In this document: positions 18,022 through 27,401 of the stretch, piece by piece | Layout: each line of letters begins with the position of its first letter | How positions within the stretch are numbered: the first letter of the stretch is position 1 | Source of the DNA: Devosia sp. | Lineage (GTDB): Bacteria > Pseudomonadota > Alphaproteobacteria > Rhizobiales > Devosiaceae | Reading direction: 5' to 3' | NCBI RefSeq assembly: GCF_017744655.1 | Contig: NZ_JAGIAW010000001.1 | Span: forward strand, 744,001-808,000 | Length of the DNA: 64,000 nt | Made by a program: the position numbers and the translations under genes | The notes under the pieces: generated by a model | What the model was told of the DNA's origin: nothing | What the model saw: the letters and a program-made list of their open reading frames with translations, nothing else | The model's database searches: none

Positions 18022-20154
18022 CTAGAGAGTAAAGCAGTCGCCGCCCGCAGCCTTGACGTTCGAACAGATGGTATTGGCATCTTGTAGCGAATTGGCCGGG
18101 ACGCGAACGCGATAGAAAATCCCACGATCACCGAGATCAACGCGCTGCACTTCGAGGCTGGCGCCACCGAAGAGCGGGCCAAACCGGCCGGCGATCTGCT
18201 GGGCTGTCTGGCGTGCGGCTTCCTCTGTCCGCTGCGACGACAACTGCACATAGGCAGGAGCCGTGCTAGCGCTTGAAGGCGCAGCAACCGGCTCGGGCTG
18301 TGCGGCAGCCGGGGTAGTCACAGGCAAGGTGGTTGCGGGGGCCGTAGCCACAGCAGGTGCCGGCGTTGCCGTCACCGGTGTGGCAACGGCCGCCTGCGGC
18401 GCGAAATTCGTCGGACGAACGAGCGGAACAGGCGCCGATTTGCCAGCGACCGGCGCGCCAGTCAGGTCGACAACCGGAACGGTCGAACCAGGCTGAACGG
18501 GGACGACCGCAGGCCCTGCTGCAGGAGCAGGAGTTGGCTCCGGCGTCGTCGCCGGTGCATTGGCAATGGCGTTGGCGATCAGATCGGGTGTCGAGAAGTC
18601 GGCGCCGGGAACGTCCGGCACGGATGGGCGATCGACAGGCAGCATTGCCGAACCAGCGAGATTGTCGCTGCCGCTCACAATGGTGCCGTCCGGCCGCACA
18701 GTAACAGTGCGAACCTTGCGATTGACGAGGCCCTCTTCGCTCAGGTCCGTGGAGGCGACCTGCGTAACCGCCTCAACGTCGGATTGATCGCGCGAGACGA
18801 TCTGCTCTTCAGCGCCGGTATCGACCCCGGAAATCTCGTTGAAGACCACCGATTGGCTGGCCGCGTCTGCCGAAGGAGTGGGTTCGGGAACTTCCTTGGT
18901 TGGCGTCGTGTCGGCGGCAACCAGCGGGGCAGGGCCCTCCGGTGTGCCACTGCCAAGACCGAGGACCGTGTAAAGGCCAACTGCGGCAACAGCGAGTAGC
19001 AAAGTGGCGACGACGGGGCCGGCAAGCGAACGCGTCAGGCCAAGCACTCGGCCGCGTGGCGCCCTCGCAGGCTTTACGGGCTCTTCGGGCGGCAGGCTGG
19101 CCTCGATGGCAGGCTCCACCCATTCCAAGCGGGCCCCGCTGGTTTCAGCGGCAGCCAGAATAGCCTCTTCCACCGATGAGACCCGGGTATTGTCCCGCGC
19201 GGGCGTGACCACAGCGGCCGGCTGAGGCTCGCGCGTCGGCAGGGTTGGTGTCGCGAGGCTGCGCAAGGCCGGGCTGGGAGCAGTCGGGGCCTGCTGAACG
19301 CGGGCCGCCGGACCAATCAGACGCTCGATCTCCTCGAGCGGATCGGGCAATGCCTGCGGCTTTGGCGGCACGGCCGGGCTGTGAGCGACAACGGTCTCCG
19401 CCGGCTCGATCTTGGGCGCGACAACCTCGGCGGGCACCGGGCGGGCTTCCGGCTTGTTCACGGCGCTCGAAGCCAGGCCGAAAACCGGAGGGATGCCGAA
19501 AGCATCGGCCTCGCGCGGGAAGGTCTGGCCAAGTACCGCGTCGGTGACATCCAGCTCGTCGACCGGATCGTCCTGCCTCTGTGCATGGGGTTCGGGTTCT
19601 TCTCCGACGGCCAGCTCGGCGGCGATCAGGTCCGCAAGGCTATCCTGATCCAGCTCGGGCATTTCTTCGGCCGGTGGCACGACCGGTTCGGTGCGCACAA
19701 ATACCGGGGCCGGAGGAGCGACCTCCTGCGGCGCGATCGCAACAGGCTCTGCCGGCACAGAGGGCGCCGGCTGGGGCCGCGCCACTACCGGCGCTTCGTT
19801 GACGATTGGCTTGGGCGCGGGGAAAGCAGGCGCAAACGCTGCGGGTTCGACGCGCTGCGGCGCTTCCGTCTTGGGCTGGCCAGCCTGCGGCTTGCGGTCG
19901 AAATCGAAGACAAAAGGCTCAGGCGCTGGCGCATTGTCGCCCGGAATACGCACGGGGCGGCTCGGTGCTTCGGCTACTTTCGGGGGCACTGAAGCTGCTG
20001 GACTATCGCCACCCGGTATCCGGACCGTCACGGCCGGCTCACTCTTGGGCTTATCGCCCTGAGCGTCTTCGGCCATCAGTCTGGCGAGTTCTGCGATCAG
20101 GTCGTCCGCGCTATCGGTCTGTCCTGCCATATGTTTCGGTTTCGCTGTCGTCAT
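18022..20154 (-). CDS. SPOR domain protein, membrane-anchored
   Basis: A 710-residue protein. The first 360 or so residues are low-complexity, rich in Pro, Ala and Glu, and predicted cytoplasmic. One membrane helix follows at about 375-397 (SLAGPVVATLLLAVAAVGLYTVL). The periplasmic part ends in an SPOR domain (last about 75 residues: VQLSSQRTEEAARQTAQQIAGRF ... FYRVRVPANSLQDA). SPOR domains bind denuded septal peptidoglycan, so a division role like DedD/FtsN is likely. It follows argS in the same direction, the usual place in Hyphomicrobiales. Length is mostly due to the disordered region. Confidence 0.88.
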   Translation of the reverse strand: MTTAKPKHMAGQTDSADDLIAELARLMAEDAQGDKPKSEPAVTVRIPGGDSPAASVPPKVAEAPSRPVRIPGDNAPAPEPFVFDFDRKPQAGQPKTEAPQRVEPAAFAPAFPAPKPIVNEAPVVARPQPAPSVPAEPVAIAPQEVAPPAPVFVRTEPVVPPAEEMPELDQDSLADLIAAELAVGEEPEPHAQRQDDPVDELDVTDAVLGQTFPREADAFGIPPVFGLASSAVNKPEARPVPAEVVAPKIEPAETVVAHSPAVPPKPQALPDPLEEIERLIGPAARVQQAPTAPSPALRSLATPTLPTREPQPAAVVTPARDNTRVSSVEEAILAAAETSGARLEWVEPAIEASLPPEEPVKPARAPRGRVLGLTRSLAGPVVATLLLAVAAVGLYTVLGLGSGTPEGPAPLVAADTTPTKEVPEPTPSADAASQSVVFNEISGVDTGAEEQIVSRDQSDVEAVTQVASTDLSEEGLVNRKVRTVTVRPDGTIVSGSDNLAGSAMLPVDRPSVPDVPGADFSTPDLIANAIANAPATTPEPTPAPAAGPAVVPVQPGSTVPVVDLTGAPVAGKSAPVPLVRPTNFAPQAAVATPVTATPAPAVATAPATTLPVTTPAAAQPEPVAAPSSASTAPAYVQLSSQRTEEAARQTAQQIAGRFGPLFGGASLEVQRVDLGDRGIFYRVRVPANSLQDANTICSNVKAAGGDCFTL

Positions 20155-20229
20155 CGGCCAGCGCCCCTAGATTGCTGCAAGCGCTCCCTTAGGGAGTTTG
20201 CCGCGAGTTTTCACACTAATGCGCCCGAA

Positions 20230-21975
20230 TTATGAAAGCTCTTCGGGAGCCGAAACACCCAGAATTCCAAGGCCATTGCGGATTACCTGACGTACGGCAT
20301 CCACAAGTGCGAGTCGCGCCAAAGTGAGCTTTGGATCGGCAGCGTTAACAAATCGTAACGAGTGATCATCGTTGCCCTTGGCCCAGAAGCCGTGGAAAGC
20401 CGCGGCGAGGTCGTGGACATAGAATGCAATACGATGCGGCTCGTGCGCAACTGCGGCGGCCGACACCGTCCGCGGCCAGGCGGCGAGGAGGCGGATCAGC
20501 TCGAGATCTGCAGCCGAGGTCAGCAATTCGACTTCAGCATTCGCGAGCGCAGGGGCGCTGAAATCGAGACCCGGCACTTCGAGCGCAGCTTTGCGGAAGA
20601 CGGAGTAAGCGCGAGCGTATGCGTACTGAACGTAGAATACAGGGTTGTCGCGGGTCTGCTCTTTGACGACGGCGAAGTCGAAGTCCATCGAGGCGTCGTT
20701 GCGACGGAAGAGCAGCATGAAGCGCGTGGCATCGGCGCCGACTTCCTCGACGACGTCGGAGAGGAGGACGAGGTCGCCGGAACGCTTCGACATCTTGAAC
20801 GGCTCGCCGTTCTTGAGCAGCCGCACGAGCTGGCAGATGCGCACGTCGATGTCGGCTTCGCCCTGCGACACTGCCTTCACAGCTGCCGAAAGGCGCTTCA
20901 CATAGCCCGAGTGATCGGCGCCGAGCACATTGACCATGTGCTTGAAGCCACGAAGATATTTGTTGCGGTGATAGGCGATGTCGGCGGCAAAGTAGGTGTA
21001 GCTGCCGTCTGACTTGACCAGCGCACGGTCGGTGTCGTCGCCAAAGTCCTTGGCGCGGAACAGGGTCTGTTCGCGCTCTTCCCAATCCTCAGGTGTCTTG
21101 CCCTTCGGCGCTTCCAGGACACCCTGATAGACCAGACCTTCTTCACGCAGCCAATCGAGCGTCGTCTGGATATCGCCGCCCTGGCCGTGCAGGGTGCGTT
21201 CGGAGAAGAAGACGTCGTGATGGATATTGAGCTGGGCCAAGTCGGCCTTGATCAGTTCCATCATCTCGGCAAGAGCAGCCTCGCGAGCGATGAGAACCGC
21301 TTCCTGCTCGGGCTTTTCGAGAAGCGAAGCCCCATATTCGGCGGCAAGCGCCTTGCCGACGGGGATGAGATAGTCGCCGGGATAGAAGCCCGACGGAATC
21401 TCTATGGTTTCGCCGAGTGCCTCGCGGTAGCGCAGCAGGGCGGACTGACCGAGGATAATGGTCTGGCCGCCGGTGTCATTGATGTAATATTCGCGCGTCA
21501 CGTCATAGCCCGAATAGGCCATGAGCGAGGCCAAGGCGTCGCCGAAAACGGCGCCGCGGGTGTGGCCCACGTGCATGGGACCAGTCGGGTTGGCCGAAAC
21601 ATATTCGACATTGACCCGTTCGCCCTTGCCCAGATCGGACTTGCCATAGGCCTCCTTCTGCTCGGCGATCGCCTTCAGCACCTTGTGCAGAATGGGCGTC
21701 GCGAGGCGGAAGTTGATGAAGCCGGGACCGGCAACTTCAACCGAGGTCACATCGGAATCGGCCTTGAAGCGCTCGACAAGCGCCGCAGCGACTTCGCGCG
21801 GATTCTTGCCCAGCGGCTTGGCCACAACCATGGCGGCATTGGTCGAGAGATCGCCATGGGCGGGGTCTCGCGGGGGTTCCACCACAACGCGCGACAGCAG
21901 ATCGGCGCCCAGTTCGGGGTGATCGGCAAGCAGAGCCTCGGTAACCCGAGAGGTGAAAAGTGCGAAGATATCCAT
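20230..21975 (-). CDS. argS: arginyl-tRNA synthetase
   Basis: Charges tRNA-Arg. The 581-residue class I synthetase has the HIGH motif as HVGH in ANPTGPMHVGHTRG (about residues 130-143), a KMSKR version of the KMSKS loop (FKMSKRSGDLV), and the C-terminal DALR anticodon-binding domain ending RNGLGILGVSAPEELS. The N-terminal Add-1 domain is intact. It lies between dgt and the SPOR gene, all on the minus strand, and the three probably form one transcript. Confidence 0.98.
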   Translation of the reverse strand: MDIFALFTSRVTEALLADHPELGADLLSRVVVEPPRDPAHGDLSTNAAMVVAKPLGKNPREVAAALVERFKADSDVTSVEVAGPGFINFRLATPILHKVLKAIAEQKEAYGKSDLGKGERVNVEYVSANPTGPMHVGHTRGAVFGDALASLMAYSGYDVTREYYINDTGGQTIILGQSALLRYREALGETIEIPSGFYPGDYLIPVGKALAAEYGASLLEKPEQEAVLIAREAALAEMMELIKADLAQLNIHHDVFFSERTLHGQGGDIQTTLDWLREEGLVYQGVLEAPKGKTPEDWEEREQTLFRAKDFGDDTDRALVKSDGSYTYFAADIAYHRNKYLRGFKHMVNVLGADHSGYVKRLSAAVKAVSQGEADIDVRICQLVRLLKNGEPFKMSKRSGDLVLLSDVVEEVGADATRFMLLFRRNDASMDFDFAVVKEQTRDNPVFYVQYAYARAYSVFRKAALEVPGLDFSAPALANAEVELLTSAADLELIRLLAAWPRTVSAAAVAHEPHRIAFYVHDLAAAFHGFWAKGNDDHSLRFVNAADPKLTLARLALVDAVRQVIRNGLGILGVSAPEELS

Positions 21976-22005
21976 GACAGACCCGCTGGAAATGCTGTCA
22001 GGCGG

Positions 22006-23199
22006 TTAGCGGAATTCCGGGCGAGCGTCAAACAAGCGCTGATGTTCGTCAAGCGCATAGGGATCGGTCATGCCCGCAATGAAGTCGGCGACGATGCGCG
22101 CCCGCGCGTTGTCATCACTTGCCGCACTAGCCGCTTCCCCCCAACGACCGGGCATATCGCCGCCCTCCATATAGGTGGCAAACAGCCGCTCCACGACCGC
22201 CTCGCTCTCGCGAACCGGCCGCATGACGGCCTCATCGCGATAGACGCGCTTGTAGAGCACGCCCTTCAAGCCCTTTTCCGCCTCGGCCGTGGGCAGTGAG
22301 AAGGAAATCAGGGTTTTGCCGGCCATGCGCACGTCTTCGGCGCTGCTCACGCCGGCTGCTTCGATATTGTCCGCGCTGAAGGCAATGACGTCCTCGATCG
22401 CCCGCGTGATCATGCGCCTCTGCACTTCATGCGTCTGGCGCTTGGTGTCCACGTCGGGATAGCGCTCTTCGACTTCGCGGACGATCGGCCCGGCCATTGG
22501 CGCGTCCTCGAAATCGACGAGCTGCACCAGACCAGCGCGCAGGGCGTCGTCAATATCATGGGCATTGTAGGCGATGTCGTCGGCAATAGCCGCCACCTGG
22601 GCCTCAAGGCTCGCATGGCTCGATAGTCGAAGGTCCGCGACGGCCGGAATGTCAGCGACGCCTGTCGGCAAGCCCTCTTCCTCATACCGACCATATGGCC
22701 GGCCATCCGAATGGATCAGCGGGCCATTGTGCTTGAGAATACCTTCCAGCGTCTCCCACGTGAGATTGATGCCGTCGTGTTCGGCATAGCGATTCTCGAG
22801 TTGGGTAACAACTCGTAGGGCCTGAACGTTGTGATCGAAGCCGCCGTAGGGCGCCATTGCGCGGTGCAGAGCGCGTTCCCCGGCATGCCCGAATGGCGTG
22901 TGGCCGAGATCGTGGCTCAGCGCCACGGCTTCGGCCAGGTCTTCATTGAGCCTCAGCGCCCGAGCGATCGAACGCGCAATCTGGCTGACTTCCAGCGTAT
23001 GCGTCAGCCGATTGCGGAAATGCCGGCCTTCGTGATGCAGGAAAACCTGCGTTTTGTGCTGCAACCGGCGAAAGGCGGTCGAGTGGATGATGCGGTCGCG
23101 ATCCCGCTGGAATTCCGAGCGGGTCGGGCTCGGTCCGGTGCCGTAGAGACGCCCGAGGGAATCTTCGGGCTTGCTGGCATAAGGCGCTGTTTCGTTCAT
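22006..23199 (-). CDS. dgt: deoxyguanosinetriphosphate triphosphohydrolase-like protein
   Basis: HD-domain enzyme that hydrolyses dNTPs to deoxynucleosides and triphosphate. The 397-residue protein shows the HD-type metal site: RLTHTLEVSQIARSIARAL, then HDLGHTPFGHAGE, and later AAIADDIAYNAHDIDDAL. The short length fits the non-enterobacterial group in which dGTP specificity is not established. It is upstream of argS with a 30-base gap and divergent from erpA. Confidence 0.94.
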   Translation of the reverse strand: MNETAPYASKPEDSLGRLYGTGPSPTRSEFQRDRDRIIHSTAFRRLQHKTQVFLHHEGRHFRNRLTHTLEVSQIARSIARALRLNEDLAEAVALSHDLGHTPFGHAGERALHRAMAPYGGFDHNVQALRVVTQLENRYAEHDGINLTWETLEGILKHNGPLIHSDGRPYGRYEEEGLPTGVADIPAVADLRLSSHASLEAQVAAIADDIAYNAHDIDDALRAGLVQLVDFEDAPMAGPIVREVEERYPDVDTKRQTHEVQRRMITRAIEDVIAFSADNIEAAGVSSAEDVRMAGKTLISFSLPTAEAEKGLKGVLYKRVYRDEAVMRPVRESEAVVERLFATYMEGGDMPGRWGEAASAASDDNARARIVADFIAGMTDPYALDEHQRLFDARPEFR

Positions 23200-23285
23200 C
23201 TTCTCGTTCCAGGCCTTTGCAATAGCGCTCGATGCGCCTATCTTAAGGCCAGTGTTATGACATTACGACCGTACGGACACTTCAA

Positions 23286-23639
23286 ATGACCGCTGCCGCC
23301 CTCGCCGAAACCCCTGCCGTGACTTTGTCGGATCGCGCTGCCAAGCGCGTGTCTCGCATTCTCTCGAAAGAGCCGACGGGAACCGTGCTGCGCATTTCGG
23401 TAGCTGGCGGCGGATGCTCCGGTTTCCAGTACGAATACAATCTCGTACAGGAGACGGCGAACGAGGACGACCTCGTTCTGCAAAAGGGTGATGCCACAGT
23501 GCTCATCGATTCGCTGAGCCTCGAATTCATGGGCGGCGCGGAAATCGACTTTACGGACGATCTGATTGGCCAGGCTTTTCAGATCAAGAACCCGAACGCC
23601 GTCGCATCCTGCGGCTGCGGCACGAGTTTCGCCGTCTAA
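23286..23639 (+). CDS. erpA: iron-sulfur cluster insertion protein (A-type carrier)
   Basis: An A-type carrier that passes Fe-S clusters to apoproteins. The 117-residue protein has the three conserved cysteines: C44 in GGGCSGFQYEY, and C109 and C111 in SCGCGTSF. The N-terminal AAALAETPAVTLSDRAAKRV region is like ErpA of alphaproteobacteria. It is divergent from dgt across an 86-base gap. ErpA cannot be separated from IscA with certainty by sequence alone, but the context with dgt and xth is typical of ErpA in this group. Confidence 0.92.
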   Translation: MTAAALAETPAVTLSDRAAKRVSRILSKEPTGTVLRISVAGGGCSGFQYEYNLVQETANEDDLVLQKGDATVLIDSLSLEFMGGAEIDFTDDLIGQAFQIKNPNAVASCGCGTSFAV

Positions 23640-23668
23640 ATATTCAAGTACATCTCTGGGAGGGGAAT

Positions 23669-24772
23669 ATGGGCGCGCGCGTCAACGCGGTCATGGATGA
23701 GGCTGTGTCCGGCAACAAGATCGTCGGAGCGGAACTGATCGTCTATCGCCATGGAGAACTGGTCCTGCGGCGCACTGCAGGCCATTTCGACCGCGAGGCC
23801 GGCGCACCCATGATGGAAAACGCCATCTATCGCCTCGCCTCCGTCACCAAGCCCATCGTTGCCGCGACGGCGCTGGCGATGATCGACAAGGGTCTGCTCG
23901 GCCTCAACGACCTGGTTTCAAAACACCTCGACTATTTTGCGCCCAAGCTCGACGACGGCTCCCCAGCACCGATTACTATCCATCACCTCCTGACGCACAC
24001 GTCCGGGCTTGCCTACGGCTATGCCGACGAGACGATTTCGACCGGCCTCGGGCCGACCGACAAGGATTTCCGGACCAATTTCTCGAAGGTCGCCGCTGCG
24101 CCCTTGCTCTTCGCGCCAGGTGCCGGCTGGACCTATTCGGTCGCCATTGACGTTCTCGGTGCCGTGCTCGCAGCAGTGCAGGGCGGTTCGCTACAGGACG
24201 CCGTGCACTCCCACATCACCGGCCCACTTGGCATGGACGAAACCGGCTTCTTCGTCGCCGACGAGGCACGCCTCGCCATCCCCTATGCCGATGGCACACC
24301 TGAACCGACCGTGATGACCGACCCGCAATTCGTTGCCGGCGAAGACGGTGGCACGGTCATGTTCTCGCCCTCCCGCATCTTTAGCGACAAAGCCTTCCAG
24401 TCCGGTGGGGCCGGCATGGCGGGTACGCCAGAAAATATCGCGAAATTCCTCGAAACCCTGCGCAAGGGCGGCGGCGCCGCGCTGAAGCCCGAGACGGTCG
24501 CACTGGGCTTTTCCAACCGCATCGGCGATGTCTTCAGGCAGGATCAGGGCCAGCGCTTCGGCTATTTCGGCGCTGTCATCGACGATCCCGAAGCCGCCGC
24601 CTCGCCCTCCGCCAAGGGTACCGTCAATTGGGGTGGGGTTTACGGTCATTCCTGGCTTGTCGATCCCGCCAATGCCATTACGATAGTATCCATGAGCAAT
24701 ACGGCGCTCGAAGGATGTACGGGACGCTATCCCAAGGACCTCATTCGCGCCGTTTACGCCGACCTCAACTAA
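23669..24772 (+). CDS. serine hydrolase, beta-lactamase/esterase family (S12)
   Basis: A 367-residue class C beta-lactamase-like hydrolase. The nucleophile motif SxxK is S58-V-T-K61 in YRLASVTKPIVAAT. The second box is YSVAIDVLG, where the tyrosine is followed by Ser rather than the YxN of true beta-lactamases, as in EstB-type esterases. A GHSW sequence near residue 343 fills the third box. There is no signal peptide, so the enzyme is probably cytoplasmic and an esterase. GGGAGGGG precedes the ATG. It sits between erpA and xth, probably in one transcript. Confidence 0.87.
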   Translation: MGARVNAVMDEAVSGNKIVGAELIVYRHGELVLRRTAGHFDREAGAPMMENAIYRLASVTKPIVAATALAMIDKGLLGLNDLVSKHLDYFAPKLDDGSPAPITIHHLLTHTSGLAYGYADETISTGLGPTDKDFRTNFSKVAAAPLLFAPGAGWTYSVAIDVLGAVLAAVQGGSLQDAVHSHITGPLGMDETGFFVADEARLAIPYADGTPEPTVMTDPQFVAGEDGGTVMFSPSRIFSDKAFQSGGAGMAGTPENIAKFLETLRKGGGAALKPETVALGFSNRIGDVFRQDQGQRFGYFGAVIDDPEAAASPSAKGTVNWGGVYGHSWLVDPANAITIVSMSNTALEGCTGRYPKDLIRAVYADLN

Positions 24773-24786
24773 AGCCGGAGAGAGCC

Positions 24787-25572
24787 ATGGCCTTGCGTAT
24801 CGCCACCTGGAACATCAACGGCATCAAGGCCCGGCTTGAGCTGCTGGTGCGTTGGCTCGAAGAGGAAAAGCCCGACATCGTCGGCCTCCAGGAAATCAAG
24901 ACCGTCGACGAAGGCTTTCCGACCGCCGAGATCGAGGCGCTCGGCTACAATGTCGTGACGCACGGCCAAAAGAGCTGGAACGGCGTCGCGCTCCTATCAA
25001 AGCTACCGTTCGACGAAGTGCATCGTGGCCTGCCGGGCGATGATGCCGACGAACAGTCCCGCCTGATCGAAGGCGTCTTCTCCGTCGAAGGCGGTGTCAT
25101 CCGCGTCTGCAATATCTACCTGCCCAACGGCAATCCGGTCGATACGGAGAAGTTTCCGTACAAACTGCGCTGGATGGATCGGCTCAACACCTTTGTCGCC
25201 GGGCGCCTGACCATGGAAGAGCCCTTCGTGCTGATGGGCGACTTCAATCTCATTCCCGCACCGATCGATGCGCATGATCCGGATGCCTGGTGGGGCGACG
25301 CGCTCTATCGCCCGGAAAGCCTCGAGAAATTCCGCATCTTGCGTAACCTCGGCATGACCGATGCCCTGCGCTCCATCACCGCCGAGCAGACGTTCACGTT
25401 CTGGGATTTCCAGGCCGGCGCATGGCGCCGCAATGCCGGGATCCGCATCGACCACCTGATGCTTTCGCCGCAGGCGGCCGACCGGCTGGATGATGTCACC
25501 GTGCACAAGGACGTGCGTGGATGGGACAAGCCCAGCGACCACGTTCCGGTGGAAGGCGTGTTCAGCTTCTAG
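24787..25572 (+). CDS. xth: exodeoxyribonuclease III (AP endonuclease)
   Basis: Base-excision repair enzyme that cuts DNA 5' of abasic sites and removes 3' blocks. The 261-residue protein has the EEP nuclease motifs: ATWNINGIKAR, LQEIK (catalytic Glu), GDFNLIPAPID, and the final RIDHLMLS and KPSDHVPVE with the catalytic histidine. ATG 24787 follows GGAGAG and matches the conserved N-terminus; upstream in-frame codons overlap the hydrolase gene. It begins 14 bases after the hydrolase stop. Confidence 0.97.
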   Translation: MALRIATWNINGIKARLELLVRWLEEEKPDIVGLQEIKTVDEGFPTAEIEALGYNVVTHGQKSWNGVALLSKLPFDEVHRGLPGDDADEQSRLIEGVFSVEGGVIRVCNIYLPNGNPVDTEKFPYKLRWMDRLNTFVAGRLTMEEPFVLMGDFNLIPAPIDAHDPDAWWGDALYRPESLEKFRILRNLGMTDALRSITAEQTFTFWDFQAGAWRRNAGIRIDHLMLSPQAADRLDDVTVHKDVRGWDKPSDHVPVEGVFSF

Positions 25573-25651
25573 CCCAACTGCTTGGCTCGCTTGACGCTGC
25601 GGCTTTGCGCCGCCAAGGATGCGGCATGACCTGTGCTCCGCGGATTGCCTT

Positions 25652-26437
25652 ATGACCGGATCGCTGACCGAATGGCTCGACGCAGAAGCGCCGCCAGCGG
25701 ACGAGGTCCTGCATGTCGATGTAGACGGCTATGAAGGCCCTCTCGATCTGCTGCTGGACCTTGCGCGACGGCAAAAGGTCGATCTTGCGGCGATTTCCAT
25801 TCTTGCCCTTGCCGAGCAATATCTGTCCTTCATCGACCGGGTGCGCGAGCGCCGTATCGAGGTTGCGGCCGACTATCTGGTGATGGCCGCATGGCTGGCT
25901 TATCTCAAGAGCCGCCTCATGGTGCCGCAGGTTCAGGACGATGATGAGCCATCCGGCGAAATGCTGGCGGCCATGCTGCAATTCCGGCTCAAGCGCCTCG
26001 AAGCCATGCGCCTAGCAGCGAGCCGATTGCTAAGCCGGCCTCGGCTAGGCCTGCAGATCTACTCCCGCGGTGCGCCTGAACCGCTGGAAGTCGCACGAAA
26101 ATCCATATGGGAAGCGAGCTATTACGAGCTGCTGAAAGCATATTCGGCCCAGCGGGAGCGTGGTTCAGTCACCGAATATCGTCCCTACACCCGCACCGTC
26201 TGGTCGCTTCAGGACGCGCGAGACATCCTTCAGCGGATGATCGGCGAAAGCGCGGACTGGATCGCCATGGATACCTATCTCGAACAATATCTGGCCAAGC
26301 CTGACGAGCGCGCAACCGTCCGCGCCTCGACCTTCGCCTCCAGCCTCGAACTCGTTCGCCAAGGCGAAATCGAGGTGCGGCAGAGCGAGACTTTTGGTCC
26401 AATCCTGCTGCGGCGCCGGAAGCGTGAACAACCATGA
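25652..26437 (+). CDS. scpA: segregation and condensation protein A
   Basis: Kleisin subunit of the SMC-ScpAB condensin that compacts and separates chromosomes. Start 25652 gives 261 residues; an ATG at 25619 would add 11. The kleisin signature YEGPLDLLLDLARRQKVDLAAISILALAEQYLSFI is at about residues 20-55, and the C-terminal winged helix (RASTFASSLELVRQGEIEVRQSETFGPILLRRR) is present. It overlaps scpB by the ATGA arrangement. In related genomes nagZ usually precedes scpA; it is absent here. Confidence 0.95.
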   Translation: MTGSLTEWLDAEAPPADEVLHVDVDGYEGPLDLLLDLARRQKVDLAAISILALAEQYLSFIDRVRERRIEVAADYLVMAAWLAYLKSRLMVPQVQDDDEPSGEMLAAMLQFRLKRLEAMRLAASRLLSRPRLGLQIYSRGAPEPLEVARKSIWEASYYELLKAYSAQRERGSVTEYRPYTRTVWSLQDARDILQRMIGESADWIAMDTYLEQYLAKPDERATVRASTFASSLELVRQGEIEVRQSETFGPILLRRRKREQP

Positions 26438-27090
26438 GCGACGAGAATTTCGAAGGCGAGGTGCGCCAGCGTCAGTTGCGCATTCTTGAAGCGCTCTTGT
26501 TCGCCTCGTCAGAGCCTTTGTCCCTCGCCGAGATGTCGCCCTATGTGGGCGACGGCGCCAACCTGCCGGTGCTGATCGAAGAGCTGCGCGCGCTTTACGC
26601 GAACCGCGGCGTCAATCTGGTGCGCCGTGGTGATCGCTGGGCCTTTCGTACCGCCGAAGACCTGGGCTTTCTGCTGCGCCGGGAGGAAGAGGAAACCCGC
26701 CCGCTTTCCCGCGCCGCGCTCGAAACTCTCGCGATCATCGCTTATCACCAGCCCGCGACTCGAGCCGAAATCGAGGAGGTGCGTGGCGTTGCCGTCGGCA
26801 AGGGCACGATGGATATCCTGATGGAAGCCGGCTGGGTGCGCATGCGCGGCCGCCGCCGCACACCGGGCAGGCCCGTTACCTATGGTACCACAGATGCCTT
26901 TCTCGACCACTTTGGCCTTGAGCACCTGTCCGATTTGCCGGGGCTAGACGAGCTCAAGGGGGCAGGGCTCCTGTCGTCCAGACTCCCACCATCGCTACAA
27001 ATTCCGCTACCCTTCGATGGTGCCCTGCGCGAGGACGAAGACCCGCTTGCCCCCGACGATCAGGGTGATGCGGTCGGCGAAGAAGACTAA
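26434..27090 (+). CDS. scpB: segregation and condensation protein B
   Basis: Partner of ScpA in condensin. The 218-residue protein has two winged-helix domains, with LRILEALLFASSEPLSLAEM at residues 10-29 and the family block PLSRAALETLAIIAYHQPATRAEIEEVRGV at about 88-117, then GRRRTPGRPVTYGTTDAFLDHFGL. The C-terminal tail is acidic and variable. It shares an ATGA overlap with scpA and ends before an 829-base gene-free spacer. Confidence 0.95.
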   Translation: MSDENFEGEVRQRQLRILEALLFASSEPLSLAEMSPYVGDGANLPVLIEELRALYANRGVNLVRRGDRWAFRTAEDLGFLLRREEEETRPLSRAALETLAIIAYHQPATRAEIEEVRGVAVGKGTMDILMEAGWVRMRGRRRTPGRPVTYGTTDAFLDHFGLEHLSDLPGLDELKGAGLLSSRLPPSLQIPLPFDGALREDEDPLAPDDQGDAVGEED

Positions 27091-27168
27091 AGCGTTTCGC
27101 CTCCCCACGGTTCGAAGGGTGAGACGCTGACTTTTCAGTTGGTCGTCACTATCCGGCTCGTCCGGGTG

Positions 27169-27217
27169 GTCCATGCGGAGGCAAGATGGATTGCCCGGAC
27201 GAGCCGGGCAATGACGA
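27169..27217. repeat. 49-base dispersed repeat, copy 1
   Basis: Matches the stretch at 47594-47642 at 45 of 49 positions by eye. The 3' half contains the palindrome TTGCCCGG-acga-CCGGGCAA. The two copies lie in separate intergenic spaces, so this is a REP-like mobile or regulatory element rather than coding DNA. Confidence 0.8.
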
Positions 27218-27401
27218 TAGAGGGAGAGACTCCTAGGCAAAACTGCTGACCTCAAAATCAGCCCAGCGTGAGGACTATAGGACTTCGGCGCGGACTCTCC
27301 TGAATGCGATCAGGTGAAATATGCCCTAACGCGCGCTGTAGCGCCGAACGCAATCTATCCCTCTTATCCCCATCCACTTCTTCTCATGGCAATATGCCCC
27401 A

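Noticed and set aside
23669-24772. True beta-lactamase (antibiotic resistance)
   Set aside because: No signal peptide, and YSV replaces the YxN motif, which fits esterases better.
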